NCBI RefSeq assembly: GCF_014650815.1
Contig: NZ_BMVR01000008.1
Coordinates: forward strand, 365,920-429,919
Reading direction: 5' to 3'
Source: Streptomyces flavofungini
Lineage (GTDB): Bacteria; Actinomycetota; Actinomycetes; Streptomycetales; Streptomycetaceae
Length of the DNA: 64,000 nucleotides
The notes under the pieces are model-generated. The model saw only the letters and a program-made list of their open reading frames with translations. It searched no databases and had not been told where the DNA came from. Shown in pieces: positions 8,277 to 16,244 of this stretch (position 1 is the first letter of the stretch; every line of letters begins with the position of its first letter). A program made the position numbers and the translations under genes.

Positions 8277-8286
8277 GACGGGCCTT

Positions 8287-8330
8287 TCGGTACGACGGGT
8301 ACGGGGGACTCGGTACGACGGACACGGGGG
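8287..8330. promoter_or_regulatory. Direct repeat in MFS/Xre divergent promoter, candidate operator
   Basis: Two 21-bp copies of a TCGGTACGACGG...ACGGGGG sequence at 8287-8307 and 8310-8330 match at 19 of 21 positions, with 23-bp spacing, just upstream of the exporter start. A direct-repeat operator for the divergent MmyB-like regulator is the likely reading. Confidence 0.55.
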
Positions 8331-8459
8331 CCGCGGAGTCCTCGATCAGGAACTGACCGGGATTCACGATCCCCGCCCGCGCCCACCCCCGGCAGACCGC
8401 GGCGTTCCTGGCCCTGACACGGCCCCCCACTTCTCCGCCGCGTCACGGACACTGGACCC

Positions 8460-9338
8460 ATGACGCACGGCACTTCCCCGGAGAGAAGCGGCACCGAGCT
8501 GGGCCGCTACCTGCGCGCCCGCCGCGCCCAGGTCAGCCCCGCGGAGGCGGGCCTCCCGGCCGGGACGGGGCTGCGCCGCACCCCGGGGCTGCGCCGCGAG
8601 GAGCTGGCGACGCTCGCCGGGGTGAGCGTCGACTACTACACGCGCCTGGAACGCGGCCGCGAGACCAACCCCTCCCCGGCCGTGATCGACTCCCTGGCCC
8701 GCGCCCTGCGCCTGTCCGGCGACGCCCACGAGCGGCTGCACGAGCTGGCCGAGCTGGCGTCGGGCCGCCTCACGGAGCCGCGTCCCACCACCGAGTTCAC
8801 GGTGCGCGACACCGTCGTACGGATGCTGGAGGCGCTGCGCCCGCTGCCCGCGTACGTGGTGAGCCCGCACAACTACCTGCTCGCCGCGAACACCCCGGGC
8901 CGCCGTCTGCTGCCGGGCCTGTTCGACTGGCCCGCCGAGCAGCGCAACATCACCCGCTATCTGTTCCTGCACCCCGTGGGCCGCGAGCTGTACGTGCCCT
9001 GGGAGGAGACCGTCGCCCAGTCCGTGGCGCACCTGCGCGCGGTCGGCGGCCGCGACCCGGACTCGCCGCAACTGGCCGCCCTGGTCGGTGAACTCTGCCT
9101 GAAGTCACCGGAGTTCGCGCGCATGTGGGACCGGTACGAGGTGCGGGAGCGCAGCGGCGGCGTGAAGTCCTTCGCGCACCCCAAGGCGGGCCCGATGACC
9201 CTCACGTTCGAGGTGATGCGCCTCGCCCGCACCGGCGGCCAGCGCCTGATCACCTACCAGGCGGAGCCGGGCAGCGCGGACGAGACGGCGATGCTGAGCC
9301 TGGACCCGGCGGCCCGTACGGCGCCACCGAGCCCGTAG
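8460..9338 (+). CDS. Xre regulator with MmyB-like ligand-binding domain
   Basis: A 292-residue regulator. The Xre helix-turn-helix is at about residues 42-75 (LATLAGVSVDYYTRLERGR), followed by the MmyB-like PAS-type ligand domain (PAYVVSPHNYLLAANTPGRR, then NITRYLFLHP, and ELCLKSPEFARMWDRYEVR). This architecture is common in Streptomyces, where fatty acid binding has been proposed for the C-terminal domain. It is divergent from the DHA2 exporter, so control of export is the natural inference. The start is the ATG at 8460. Confidence 0.88.
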   Translation: MTHGTSPERSGTELGRYLRARRAQVSPAEAGLPAGTGLRRTPGLRREELATLAGVSVDYYTRLERGRETNPSPAVIDSLARALRLSGDAHERLHELAELASGRLTEPRPTTEFTVRDTVVRMLEALRPLPAYVVSPHNYLLAANTPGRRLLPGLFDWPAEQRNITRYLFLHPVGRELYVPWEETVAQSVAHLRAVGGRDPDSPQLAALVGELCLKSPEFARMWDRYEVRERSGGVKSFAHPKAGPMTLTFEVMRLARTGGQRLITYQAEPGSADETAMLSLDPAARTAPPSP

Positions 9339-9352
9339 CCACGGCCCCCCGG

Positions 9353-10879
9353 TCACTCCGCCGCGCACGAACTCCCGTCCTTCGGCATCTGCTTGTACAG
9401 CAGGAACGCGTCCACCTTGTCCTTCACGCACTTCGAGCCGAAGTAACCGGTGTGCCCGTCGCCCTTGTTGTCGAGGACGACGGCGGCGGACCCGAGCCGC
9501 TCGGCGGTCTCCACCGTCCAGCGGTACGGCGTGGCGGGGTCGCCGCGGGTGCCGACGAGCAGGAACTTCGGGGTGTCGACGTCACGTACGTCGGCGCGAA
9601 TGTAGTCCGTACCCGCGGGCCGCCCGAAGCAGAGCAGCACGGGCAGCAGCATCGACTTGCCGAAGACGGGCGACGCCTCCTCGAACTCCTCCTGGAGACG
9701 GCCGACTTCCTTCTCGACCTTCTTCGCGTCCGGCCGGTCGGGGTCGTCCGCGCAGTTCACGGCCATGAGCGCGGCGGCGGAGTTGTCCGCGGGGATCTCC
9801 GTACGCCCGCCCGTCGCCCCCACCGAGCCACCCATCCGAAGCAGCGCCCGCGGGTCACCGTCCGCGAGCAGCGCGCCCAGCGCCTGGGACAGGGCGGGCC
9901 AGGCCTGCCTGCTGTAGAGCGCGGTGCCGAGCACGCTCACCACGTCCTGGCCGGTGAACTCCTGGCCGTCCATGGCCTTCAGCGGGTACGCGTCGAGGTC
10001 CTCGATGAGCTTGGTCATGGCGTGCCGGGCGTTGCGCGAGTCCTCGCCGAGGACGCAGCCCGCGTTCTTGGTGCACCAGAGGATGAAGTTGTCCAGGGCG
10101 GTCTGCCGTCCCTCGGCGCCGACCAGGCCCTGCTCGGCCACGTCCTCCGTCAGCGTGTCCACGCCGTCGAGCACCATCCGGCCGACCTTCTTCGGGAACT
10201 GCGCCGTGTACACCGCGCCGAGCCGCGTCCCGTACGAGAAGCCCAGGTAGTTGAGCTTCTTGTCGCCGAGGGCCTGGCGCATGACGTCGAGGTCGCGGGA
10301 GACGTTCACGGTGCCGATGTGCGGCAGCACGGGGCCGGACTCCTGCGCGCACTCCGCGGCCGTCCGGCGCAGTTCCGCCAGCACCGCCGAGGCGTCGCCG
10401 GGGTCCGCCACGTCGTCGCCGGGCTCCGGGTCGCCGCCGCAGCTGACCGGCTCGCTGAGGCCCACCCCGCGCGGGTCGAAGCCCACGACGTCGTAGCCCT
10501 TGCCGACGTAGCCGAAGTCCTTCTTGGCGTCCGCGAGCCCGGACACGCCCGCCCCGCCGGGGCCGCCGAAGTTCACCAGGAGCGAGCCGCGCTTGTCGCC
10601 GCTGGACTTGATCTTCAGGAGCGCCAGGCCGATGGTGCCCCGGCCGGGGCGCGCGTAGTCCAGCGGGACCTTGACCTTGCCGCAGCTGACGTCCTTGTCC
10701 TTGGTCACGTCCTCCGACAGGTTCTGCACGTCGGGCTTGCAGGCCGCCCACTTGATCTTCTGCGTGTAGAAGCGCTTGAGGTCCGCCTTCGCGGGCTCGG
10801 ACGGGTCGGCTGCCGCGGGCAGGCCGGTGAGGGCCAGGGCCAGGGCTGCGACGGCGGTGAGCGCGGGTGTGCTGCGCAC
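9353..10879 (-). CDS. Secreted tripeptidyl aminopeptidase, alpha/beta hydrolase S33
   Basis: A 508-residue exported peptidase. The GTG at 10879 follows GGAGG at 5 bp and gives a clean Sec signal (VRSTPALTAVAALALALTG, cleavage after PAAA near residue 24). FGGPGGAG is the oxyanion loop, GFSYGTRLG holds the nucleophile Ser215, VGTRGDPATPY the Asp, and GDGHTGYF the His. The TAP C-terminal domain follows. Such enzymes (Tap/SlpD/SlpE type) remove tripeptides from exported proteins and are abundant in Streptomyces. It converges on the Xre gene with only 14 bp between. Confidence 0.88.
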   Translation of the reverse strand: MRSTPALTAVAALALALTGLPAAADPSEPAKADLKRFYTQKIKWAACKPDVQNLSEDVTKDKDVSCGKVKVPLDYARPGRGTIGLALLKIKSSGDKRGSLLVNFGGPGGAGVSGLADAKKDFGYVGKGYDVVGFDPRGVGLSEPVSCGGDPEPGDDVADPGDASAVLAELRRTAAECAQESGPVLPHIGTVNVSRDLDVMRQALGDKKLNYLGFSYGTRLGAVYTAQFPKKVGRMVLDGVDTLTEDVAEQGLVGAEGRQTALDNFILWCTKNAGCVLGEDSRNARHAMTKLIEDLDAYPLKAMDGQEFTGQDVVSVLGTALYSRQAWPALSQALGALLADGDPRALLRMGGSVGATGGRTEIPADNSAAALMAVNCADDPDRPDAKKVEKEVGRLQEEFEEASPVFGKSMLLPVLLCFGRPAGTDYIRADVRDVDTPKFLLVGTRGDPATPYRWTVETAERLGSAAVVLDNKGDGHTGYFGSKCVKDKVDAFLLYKQMPKDGSSCAAE

Positions 10880-11078
10880 AGCGACCTCCAAGAGGTGCGG
10901 TTCCCCTTCGGTCACCTTAGGTGCCCCCGGCCCACCCCGCCCGTTCAGCCCAGTCACGCTCCGTGACCGCGGACGGCTCGTCCGGGCCCGGCGCCCGCCC
11001 CGGAAACGCGCCGGTACGAGCCCTCTCACCACCTCGATCAGGCACCGGCCGCCCCCTCGACCAGCCCCCTGACCCCCA

Positions 11079-11099
11079 AGTAACCTTACTCGGAAGTAA
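11079..11099. promoter_or_regulatory. Alternating AGTAA/TTACT half-sites, candidate TetR operator
   Basis: AGTAA-CC-TTACT-CGGA-AGTAA gives two overlapping palindromes (11079-11090 and 11086-11099) in an otherwise GC-rich promoter 63 bp before the FabG4-like gene. The TetR gene at the end of this cluster is the best candidate ligand. Confidence 0.55.
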
Positions 11100-11161
11100 A
11101 TTCAGCATCGCGCGCGCAGGACCGCGAAACCAGATCCAGCACCGAGCCGGGAGCTTGCCCC

Positions 11162-12601
11162 ATGGCCGACCGCTACGCGACCTTCACCCACACCGCCCCC
11201 GGCCGCTTCCTGACCCGCAGACTCGGCCTGCCCCAGCCGGTCCCGCTGCGCCGCTGGTCGCCCCTGCGTCCGGCCCTCGAAGGCCCGGTCCTGCTCCTCA
11301 CCGCGGGCGACATCCCGCTCCCCGGCCTGCACGAGAGCCTCACCCGCACCGGCCTGCCCCCGCACAACGGCCCGTTGGGCAGCCGTCGCCCCGCCGCCGT
11401 CGTACTGGACGCGACCGGCGTCTCCACGGTTGCCGCGCTCACCGACGTGCACGCCACGCTGCACCCCGTCGTCCGCTCCATAGCCCCCTGCGGGCGCGTG
11501 GTGGTCCTGGGCGCGCCCCTGTCCCCCGCCGACCACCACCAGGCGGCGGCGCAGCAGGCCCTGGAGGGCTTCGTCCGCTCCCTCGGCAAGGAGCTGGGCG
11601 GCGGCAGGACGGTCCAGCTCGTCCGCACCCCGTCGGCGCCCGCCGCCGAGGCGACGCTGCGCTTCCTGCTCTCGCCGAAGTCGGCGTACGTGAGCGGGCA
11701 GGTGGTGGAGGTCGGGGATCTTTCGGAGTACGGCGAGTCCGCTGAGTACGCCGAGTCCGTCGAGTCCGGCGGCTGCGCAGCCGATTCCGCGTACGCCGGG
11801 GGCGCGGAGCACGCGGTGCGGGCCGGGGAAGCCGACGCCACCGCCCCCGGCGCCGTCCTCCAACTGCCCCACCCCGCCCGCCCGCTGGCCGGCCGCACCG
11901 CCCTCGTGACCGGCGCCGCCCACGGCATAGGAACGGCCGTGGCGGAGGTCCTGGCCCGCGACGGCGCCCACGTCGTCGTCCTCGACGTGCCGTCCGCCGA
12001 ACCGGACCTGTGCCGCGTCGCCGAGCGCGTCGGCGGCACCGCGCTGCCCCTCGACATCACCGCGGACGACGCCGGTGAGCGGATCGCCGCCGCGCTGCCG
12101 GGCGGCCTCGGCGTCCTGGTGCACAACGCGGGCATCACCCGGGACCGCAGGCTCACCAACATGGCGGCGGACCGCTGGAGTTCGGTCCTCGACGTGAACC
12201 TCACGAGCGTCCTGCGCACGACGGACTTCCTGCTGAAGTCCGGCACGGTGCGCCGGGGCGGCCGGATCGTCGCCACGGCGTCCATAGCGGGCCTCGCGGG
12301 CAACGCCGGGCAGACCAACTACGCGGCGAGCAAGGCGGGCATCGTCGGCTTCGTCCGCTCCCTGGCGCCCCGGGCCCTCGCGGAGCACGGCGTGACGGTG
12401 AACGCCGTGGCGCCCGGCTTCATCGAGAGCCGCATGACCGCGGCCGTCCCGATGCTCATCCGCCAGGCGGGCCGCCGCATGAACTCCCTGGGCCAGGGCG
12501 GCCTCCCCGTCGACGTCGCGGAGACGACGGCGTGGCTGGCGACCGGCGCGGTGAACGGCCAGGTCATCCGGGTCTGCGGCCAGAGCCTCCTCGGCGCTTA
12601 G
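11162..12601 (+). CDS. High-molecular-weight 3-oxoacyl-ACP reductase, FabG4-like SDR
   Basis: A 479-residue two-domain short-chain dehydrogenase. The N-terminal half (to about 180) is a Rossmann-like domain without a dinucleotide motif; residues 185-235 are a variable Glu/Ala/Ser linker. The C-terminal half is a full SDR: TGAAHGIG at 250-257, HNAG with Asn322, Ser374, and Tyr387-x3-Lys391. This matches mycobacterial FabG4, a reductase that works with an HtdX-type MaoC dehydratase; a MaoC gene follows directly. The protein ends VCGQSLLGA and its TAG stop spans the left boundary of a MITE. Role: fatty acyl chain metabolism. Confidence 0.88.
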   Translation: MADRYATFTHTAPGRFLTRRLGLPQPVPLRRWSPLRPALEGPVLLLTAGDIPLPGLHESLTRTGLPPHNGPLGSRRPAAVVLDATGVSTVAALTDVHATLHPVVRSIAPCGRVVVLGAPLSPADHHQAAAQQALEGFVRSLGKELGGGRTVQLVRTPSAPAAEATLRFLLSPKSAYVSGQVVEVGDLSEYGESAEYAESVESGGCAADSAYAGGAEHAVRAGEADATAPGAVLQLPHPARPLAGRTALVTGAAHGIGTAVAEVLARDGAHVVVLDVPSAEPDLCRVAERVGGTALPLDITADDAGERIAAALPGGLGVLVHNAGITRDRRLTNMAADRWSSVLDVNLTSVLRTTDFLLKSGTVRRGGRIVATASIAGLAGNAGQTNYAASKAGIVGFVRSLAPRALAEHGVTVNAVAPGFIESRMTAAVPMLIRQAGRRMNSLGQGGLPVDVAETTAWLATGAVNGQVIRVCGQSLLGA

Positions 12602-12737
12602 GGCGTTTCTGACGGCTCTTGAAACCGTCAGATGGCTGTCACGGGTGTGGGCGCCGGGGCGAGCAGCACCTCGCGGGGCAGCTCCCGTTGCGCCGACGAT
12701 CTCCCTGGCGGCCGACCAAGAGCCATCAGAAACGCCC
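12601..12737. mobile_element. MITE-like element, 137 bp, with 21-bp terminal inverted repeats and TA duplication
   Basis: The left end GGGCGTTTCTGACGGCTCTTG (12601-12621) and the reverse complement of the right end (12717-12737), GGGCGTTTCTGATGGCTCTTG, match at 20 of 21 positions. The element is flanked by TA (12599-12600 and 12738-12739). It carries no ORF of its own, so it would need a transposase in trans. TA duplication suggests IS630/Tc1-mariner or an IS5-group source. The left junction lies inside the TAG stop codon of the reductase gene. Confidence 0.8.
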
Positions 12738-12777
12738 TAGGGCCCGGGGCGCCCGGCCCCGGACATCCGGCCTCGGC

Positions 12778-12837
12778 GGCCCGCGGCTTCACGGCCCGCG
12801 GCTTCACGGCCCGCGGCTTCACGGCCCGCGGCTTCGC
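12778..12837. repeat. Four tandem 15-bp repeats upstream of the MaoC gene
   Basis: Unit GGCCCGCGGCTTCAC occurs at 12778, 12793 and 12808 perfectly and at 12823 with one change. With the MITE it fills most of the 309-bp gap between the reductase and dehydratase genes; the remainder (12838-12910) is C-rich and holds only the AAGAAGGG ribosome site. Confidence 0.85.
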
Positions 12838-12910
12838 CGCCTCCCAGCACCCCCGCCGCACCCGCCCCGCCCGACTCCCCGCCCCCCAGCGACAAGAAGG
12901 GTCCCCCCTC

Positions 12911-13906
12911 ATGGCTTCGCTCGCGCTCACCCTGCTCCGGGGAGCGGTCCGGTCCCCGTTCAAGCGGCCCCGCCCGGACGCCCCGCTGCCGGGCCCCGCG
13001 ACGGCCCGCGTCCGGACCGACGTCGACCGCCTCGTGGCGTACGAACGACTCTGCGGCTTCGCCGCCGGACCGGGCGGCGGGCCCGGCCCGGACAGCGGGA
13101 ACCGGAGCGAAGTCGGCGACGGCGACGGCCCGACCGGCGGCGCCCCCTTGCCCCCCACCTATCCGCACGTCCTCGCGTTCCCCCAGACCATGCGTCTGAT
13201 GGCGGCCCGCGACTTCCCGCTCCCCCTGCTCGGCCTCGTGCACACATCCGTGGAGATCGTCCAGCACCGCGCCCCGCTCCCCGACGAGGACCTCGAACTC
13301 ACCACGTGCGCGACGCGGTTGGCGCCCCACCGGCGCGGCACCGAGGCGACGATCACCACGAGCGCGGCGGTGGCGGGCGAGACGGTGTGGGAGTCCCGCA
13401 GCACCTACCTGTCCCGCCATCGCGCGACCGGCGAGCGGCCACCGGACCGCACCCCCGACCGGGCGCCCACCACCCACCTGCCCGCCCAAGCCGACTGGCA
13501 CCTGCCCGCCGACCTCGGCCGCCGCTACGCCACCGTCTCCGGCGACCGCAACCCCATCCACCTGCACCCGCTCACGGCCCGCGGCTTCGGCTTCCCGCGC
13601 GCCCTCGCGCACGGCATGTGGACGTTCGCGCGCTGCGTGGCGGAGCACCAGCGCGAGGCGGAGGCGACGTACGGCGCCGGCGCGTACCTGTGCGCCTACG
13701 CCGAGTTCAGGGCACCGGTGCTGCTGCCCGGCACGGTGACGTACGCGGCCGAGGGCGCCGCGTTCGAGCTGCGCGGGCCGACCGGCCGGGTCCACGTCAC
13801 GGGTTCGGTGACCAGAACCGCCCCTCCATCAGATCGCCGAGACCCGCCCAGGCGAAGTTCATCATCGTCGCCGCGGCCTGGTGGGCGGACACGGACGGCT
13901 GGGTGA
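12911..13906 (+). CDS. MaoC-family (R)-specific enoyl/3-hydroxyacyl dehydratase, HtdX-like
   Basis: A 331-residue double-hotdog dehydratase. The catalytic hydratase-2 motif is in the C-terminal hotdog (SGDRNPIHLHPLTARGFGF, Asp212 and His217). The ATG at 12911 is preceded by AAGAAGGG; earlier in-frame starts lie inside the MITE and were rejected. It follows a FabG4-like reductase in the same order as the mycobacterial pair, so they probably catalyse successive steps of fatty acyl elongation or degradation. The last 30 or so residues are Arg/Ser/Pro-rich, unlike the family end, and their codons run antisense through 110 bp of the convergent TetR gene, so the natural stop may have been lost. Confidence 0.82.
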   Translation: MASLALTLLRGAVRSPFKRPRPDAPLPGPATARVRTDVDRLVAYERLCGFAAGPGGGPGPDSGNRSEVGDGDGPTGGAPLPPTYPHVLAFPQTMRLMAARDFPLPLLGLVHTSVEIVQHRAPLPDEDLELTTCATRLAPHRRGTEATITTSAAVAGETVWESRSTYLSRHRATGERPPDRTPDRAPTTHLPAQADWHLPADLGRRYATVSGDRNPIHLHPLTARGFGFPRALAHGMWTFARCVAEHQREAEATYGAGAYLCAYAEFRAPVLLPGTVTYAAEGAAFELRGPTGRVHVTGSVTRTAPPSDRRDPPRRSSSSSPRPGGRTRTAG

Positions 13907-14510
13907 TGGCCCAGCCCGCGAGGGACTCGGCGGCGCCGACGAGGGCGTGGGCGAGGCCCGCGACCTCGCGGTCGGGCAGGGAGGGGTCCTGGTGGGCGGC
14001 GCGGGCGGCCTCCGCGATGAGCAGCGTCACGAAGGCGACGATCTCCTCGCGCATGACGTTCACCTCGGCGGCGAAGGGCTCGCCGACGGTGCGGGCCTGG
14101 CTGTGCAGGACGGCCCAGGCGTCCGGGTGTTCGGCGGTGTGGGTGAAGAACGCCCGCAGCCCGTCCCAGAGTTGGCGGTCGGCGGGCTCACCGGGGGTGA
14201 CGCCGTCGCGGACGGCCTCGATGAGCGCGGCGGCCTCCCGCCGGATGCAGGCGGTGAAGAGCTCTTCCTTGGAGTTCAGATACAGGTACACGAGCGGCTT
14301 GGAGACCCCGGCCAGCTCGGCGATCTCGTCCATCGAGGCGGCCCGGTAGCCCCGCTGCCCGAAGGTGTGCACGGCGGCGTCGAGCATCTGCCGCTCCCGC
14401 ACGGCCCGCGGCATCCGTTTCTGCCGCACCGGCTTGCCCCCGTTCTTCGCAGCCTGCACGGCCCTCACGACCTTCACATCCGACACCCCGGCCCCCGCCT
14501 CCCGCACCAT
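13797..14510 (-). CDS. TetR-family regulator of lipid genes
   Basis: The ATG at 14510 gives 237 residues; GTG starts at 14558 and 14486 are also possible, and the conserved part begins at RMPRAVRERQMLDAAV. The helix-turn-helix is MDEIAELAGVSKPLVYLYLNSKEELF. The C-terminal domain (LRAFFTHTAEHPDAWAVLHSQAR, then HALVGAAESLAGW) is of the kind seen in actinobacterial fatty-acid regulators. Its 3' end overlaps the convergent MaoC gene by 110 bp. The likely target is the reductase/dehydratase pair, through the AGTAA/TTACT sites at 11079-11099. Confidence 0.85.
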   Translation of the reverse strand: MVREAGAGVSDVKVVRAVQAAKNGGKPVRQKRMPRAVRERQMLDAAVHTFGQRGYRAASMDEIAELAGVSKPLVYLYLNSKEELFTACIRREAAALIEAVRDGVTPGEPADRQLWDGLRAFFTHTAEHPDAWAVLHSQARTVGEPFAAEVNVMREEIVAFVTLLIAEAARAAHQDPSLPDREVAGLAHALVGAAESLAGWAITQPSVSAHQAAATMMNFAWAGLGDLMEGRFWSPNP

Positions 14511-14605
14511 CCGTCCACGGATCAGCGTACGGCGGTCTTCCTGACGCCCGGAGGTCACCTGGCGGCCACCTCACCGCACCGCCCCCAGCCCTACCCGCAA
14601 CGAGC

Positions 14606-14637
14606 GTGCCCCGCACCGGAATTCCGGTGCGGGGCAC
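14606..14637. terminator. Perfect hairpin terminator after the symporter gene
   Basis: A 14-bp stem (GTGCCCCGCACCGG with its complement) around AATT, 24 bp past the minus-strand symporter stop and before the start of the TetR gene. Confidence 0.85.
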
Positions 14638-14661
14638 AGTGGCGGCAGAGCGGCGCGGGAG

Positions 14662-16011
14662 CTACGCGGCGACGGGCAGCGGCTCTTCCCGCGCGGGGCC
14701 GGCGTCGGGCGCGTCCAGCGGGGACGCCGACGCGTTGTCGTACGCCTCCTTGTCGAGGATGTTCTCGCGGGCCGCGACGACGACCGGGACGAGCGCCTGA
14801 CCGGCGACGTTCGTGGCCGTGCGCATCATGTCCAGGACCGGGTCGATGGCGAGCAGCAGGCCGACGCCCTCCATGGGCAGGCCCAGCGTGGACAGGGTCA
14901 GGGTCAGCATGACCGTGGCGCCCGTCAGACCGGCGGTGGCGGCGGAGCCGACGACCGACACGAACGCGATGAGCAGGTACTCCTTGATGCCCATCTGCAC
15001 ATCGAAGATCTGCGCCACGAAGATCGCGGCGATGGCCGGGTAGATCGCGGCGCAGCCGTCCATCTTGGTGGTGGCGCCGAAGGGCACGGCGAAGGACGTG
15101 TACTCCTTCGGTACGCCGAGCCGCTCGGTGACCTTCTGGGTGACCGGCATGGTGCCGACCGAGGAGCGGGAGACGAAGGCGAGCTGGATGGCGGGCCAGG
15201 CGCCCTTGAAGAACTGCAGCGGGTTGACCTTGGCCACGAACGCGAGCAGCAGCGGGTAGACGCCGAACATCACCAGGGCGCAGCCGATGTAGATGTCGGC
15301 GGTGAACGTCGCGTACTTGCTGATCAGGTTCCAGCCGTAGTCGGCGATGGCGAAGCCGATGAGGCCGATGGTGCCGATCGGGGACAGCTTGATGACCCAC
15401 CACAGGGCCTTCTGCAGCAGTTCGAGGACGGACTCGCTGAGGTCCAGGATCGGCTTGGCCTTCGTGTCGCCGATCTTGAGGATGGCGATGCCCGCGACGG
15501 CGGCCATGAACACGATCTGCAGCACGTTCAGCTTGGTGAACGGCGTGATGACGTCGCTGGGGATGATCCCGGTGAGGAAGTCGATCCAGGAGCCCGTGTG
15601 CTCGGGCTTGGCGCCGTCCTTCGGGGTCAGGCCGGTGCCGGCGCCCGGGTTGGTGACCAGGCCGATGACGAGGCCGATGGCGACCGCGATCAGCGACGTG
15701 ATCATGAACCAGAGGAGCGTGCGGGACGCGAGCCGGGCGGCGTTGTTGACCTTCCGCAGGTTGGTGATCGAGATCAGGATGGCGAAGAACACCAGCGGGG
15801 CCACGGCCAGCTTCAGCAGGCCGATGAAGGTGTCGCCGACCTTCGCGAGGGTGGTGACCAGCCAGTCGATGTCCTGGCTGCGGGCCAGCCAGCCGAGCAG
15901 CACGCCGAGCACCAGACCGCCGAGGATCTGGGCCCAGAAGGGCAGCTTCAGGAACTTCGGTATCTGGAAGCCGGGCTTGGGTTCGGCGGGGGACGCGGAA
16001 TTCGCGGACAC
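14662..16011 (-). CDS. DAACS-family sodium/proton-amino acid symporter (possibly L-cystine, TcyP-like)
   Basis: A 449-residue membrane protein with the glutamate-transporter fold. It has the serine-rich HP1 motif SRSSVGTMPVT, the TM7 motif TKMDGCA (NMDGT-like), and the TM8 motif AIDPVLDMMRTATNVAG. The GTG at 16011 was chosen because GGAG is 7 bp upstream; the GTG at 16017 lies too close to it. The family carries C4-dicarboxylates, glutamate or, in TcyP/YdjN members, L-cystine. A Cys-rich leader peptide 111 bp upstream favours a sulfur amino acid substrate. That substrate call is inference; a dicarboxylate or glutamate carrier remains possible. Confidence 0.88.
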   Translation of the reverse strand: MSANSASPAEPKPGFQIPKFLKLPFWAQILGGLVLGVLLGWLARSQDIDWLVTTLAKVGDTFIGLLKLAVAPLVFFAILISITNLRKVNNAARLASRTLLWFMITSLIAVAIGLVIGLVTNPGAGTGLTPKDGAKPEHTGSWIDFLTGIIPSDVITPFTKLNVLQIVFMAAVAGIAILKIGDTKAKPILDLSESVLELLQKALWWVIKLSPIGTIGLIGFAIADYGWNLISKYATFTADIYIGCALVMFGVYPLLLAFVAKVNPLQFFKGAWPAIQLAFVSRSSVGTMPVTQKVTERLGVPKEYTSFAVPFGATTKMDGCAAIYPAIAAIFVAQIFDVQMGIKEYLLIAFVSVVGSAATAGLTGATVMLTLTLSTLGLPMEGVGLLLAIDPVLDMMRTATNVAGQALVPVVVAARENILDKEAYDNASASPLDAPDAGPAREEPLPVAA

Positions 16012-16074
16012 GGACACACTCCGGGTAAAGACGGGGGACTGAGGAGCGGCGACCGCGAAGGGCCGACGGGCACC

Positions 16075-16121
16075 GCTGCAGTGGGTCTGTTCGGGGGGCT
16101 GCTGTGGGTCTGTTCGGTGGT
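16075..16121. repeat. Direct repeat between leader peptide and symporter
   Basis: On the minus strand CCGAACAGACCCACAGCAG is followed about 22 bp later by CCGAACAGACCCACTGCAG, one mismatch in 19. It lies in the leader RNA between the short peptide gene and the symporter, so alternate pairing could take part in attenuation. Confidence 0.5.
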
Positions 16122-16226
16122 TCAGACGCGGCAACAGGCCGCGGACATGCAGCGGCAGAGATCGACGTGCAGCCGCGCCACGAGCGGGACGCTCGTGGCG
16201 ATGCGGTGGGCGGCTGCTGTCTTCAT
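16122..16226 (-). CDS. Cys-rich putative leader peptide upstream of the symporter
   Basis: A 34-residue ORF from the ATG at 16226 ending LHVDLCRCMSAACCRV, with four Cys in the last eleven residues. It resembles the HVDLCR-type leader peptides found upstream of sulfur uptake and assimilation genes in actinobacteria, where translation of Cys codons controls the downstream gene. A 10-bp hairpin (16177-16199) lies inside it. The symporter starts 110 bp downstream on the same strand. Cis-acting attenuation by Cys-tRNA supply is the likely role; a function for the peptide itself is not expected. Confidence 0.72.
   Translation of the reverse strand: MKTAAAHRIATSVPLVARLHVDLCRCMSAACCRV
16177..16199. 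promoter_or_regulatory. Perfect hairpin inside the leader peptide gene
   Basis: GCCACGAGCG and CGCTCGTGGC form a 10-bp stem with a GGA loop, just before the Cys codons of the leader peptide. It could pause polymerase or ribosome, or compete with a downstream structure. Confidence 0.6.
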
Positions 16227-16244
16227 GTCGAACACGTTAACACT

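Noticed and set aside
7272..8463. Two long plus-strand frames over the MFS gene
   Set aside because: Shadows of the exporter; the minus strand has fourteen membrane helices and motif C.
12632..12910. Earlier start of the MaoC gene inside the MITE
   Set aside because: The N-terminal extension would be low-complexity, lies in the inserted element and tandem repeats, and the ATG at 12911 has a ribosome site.
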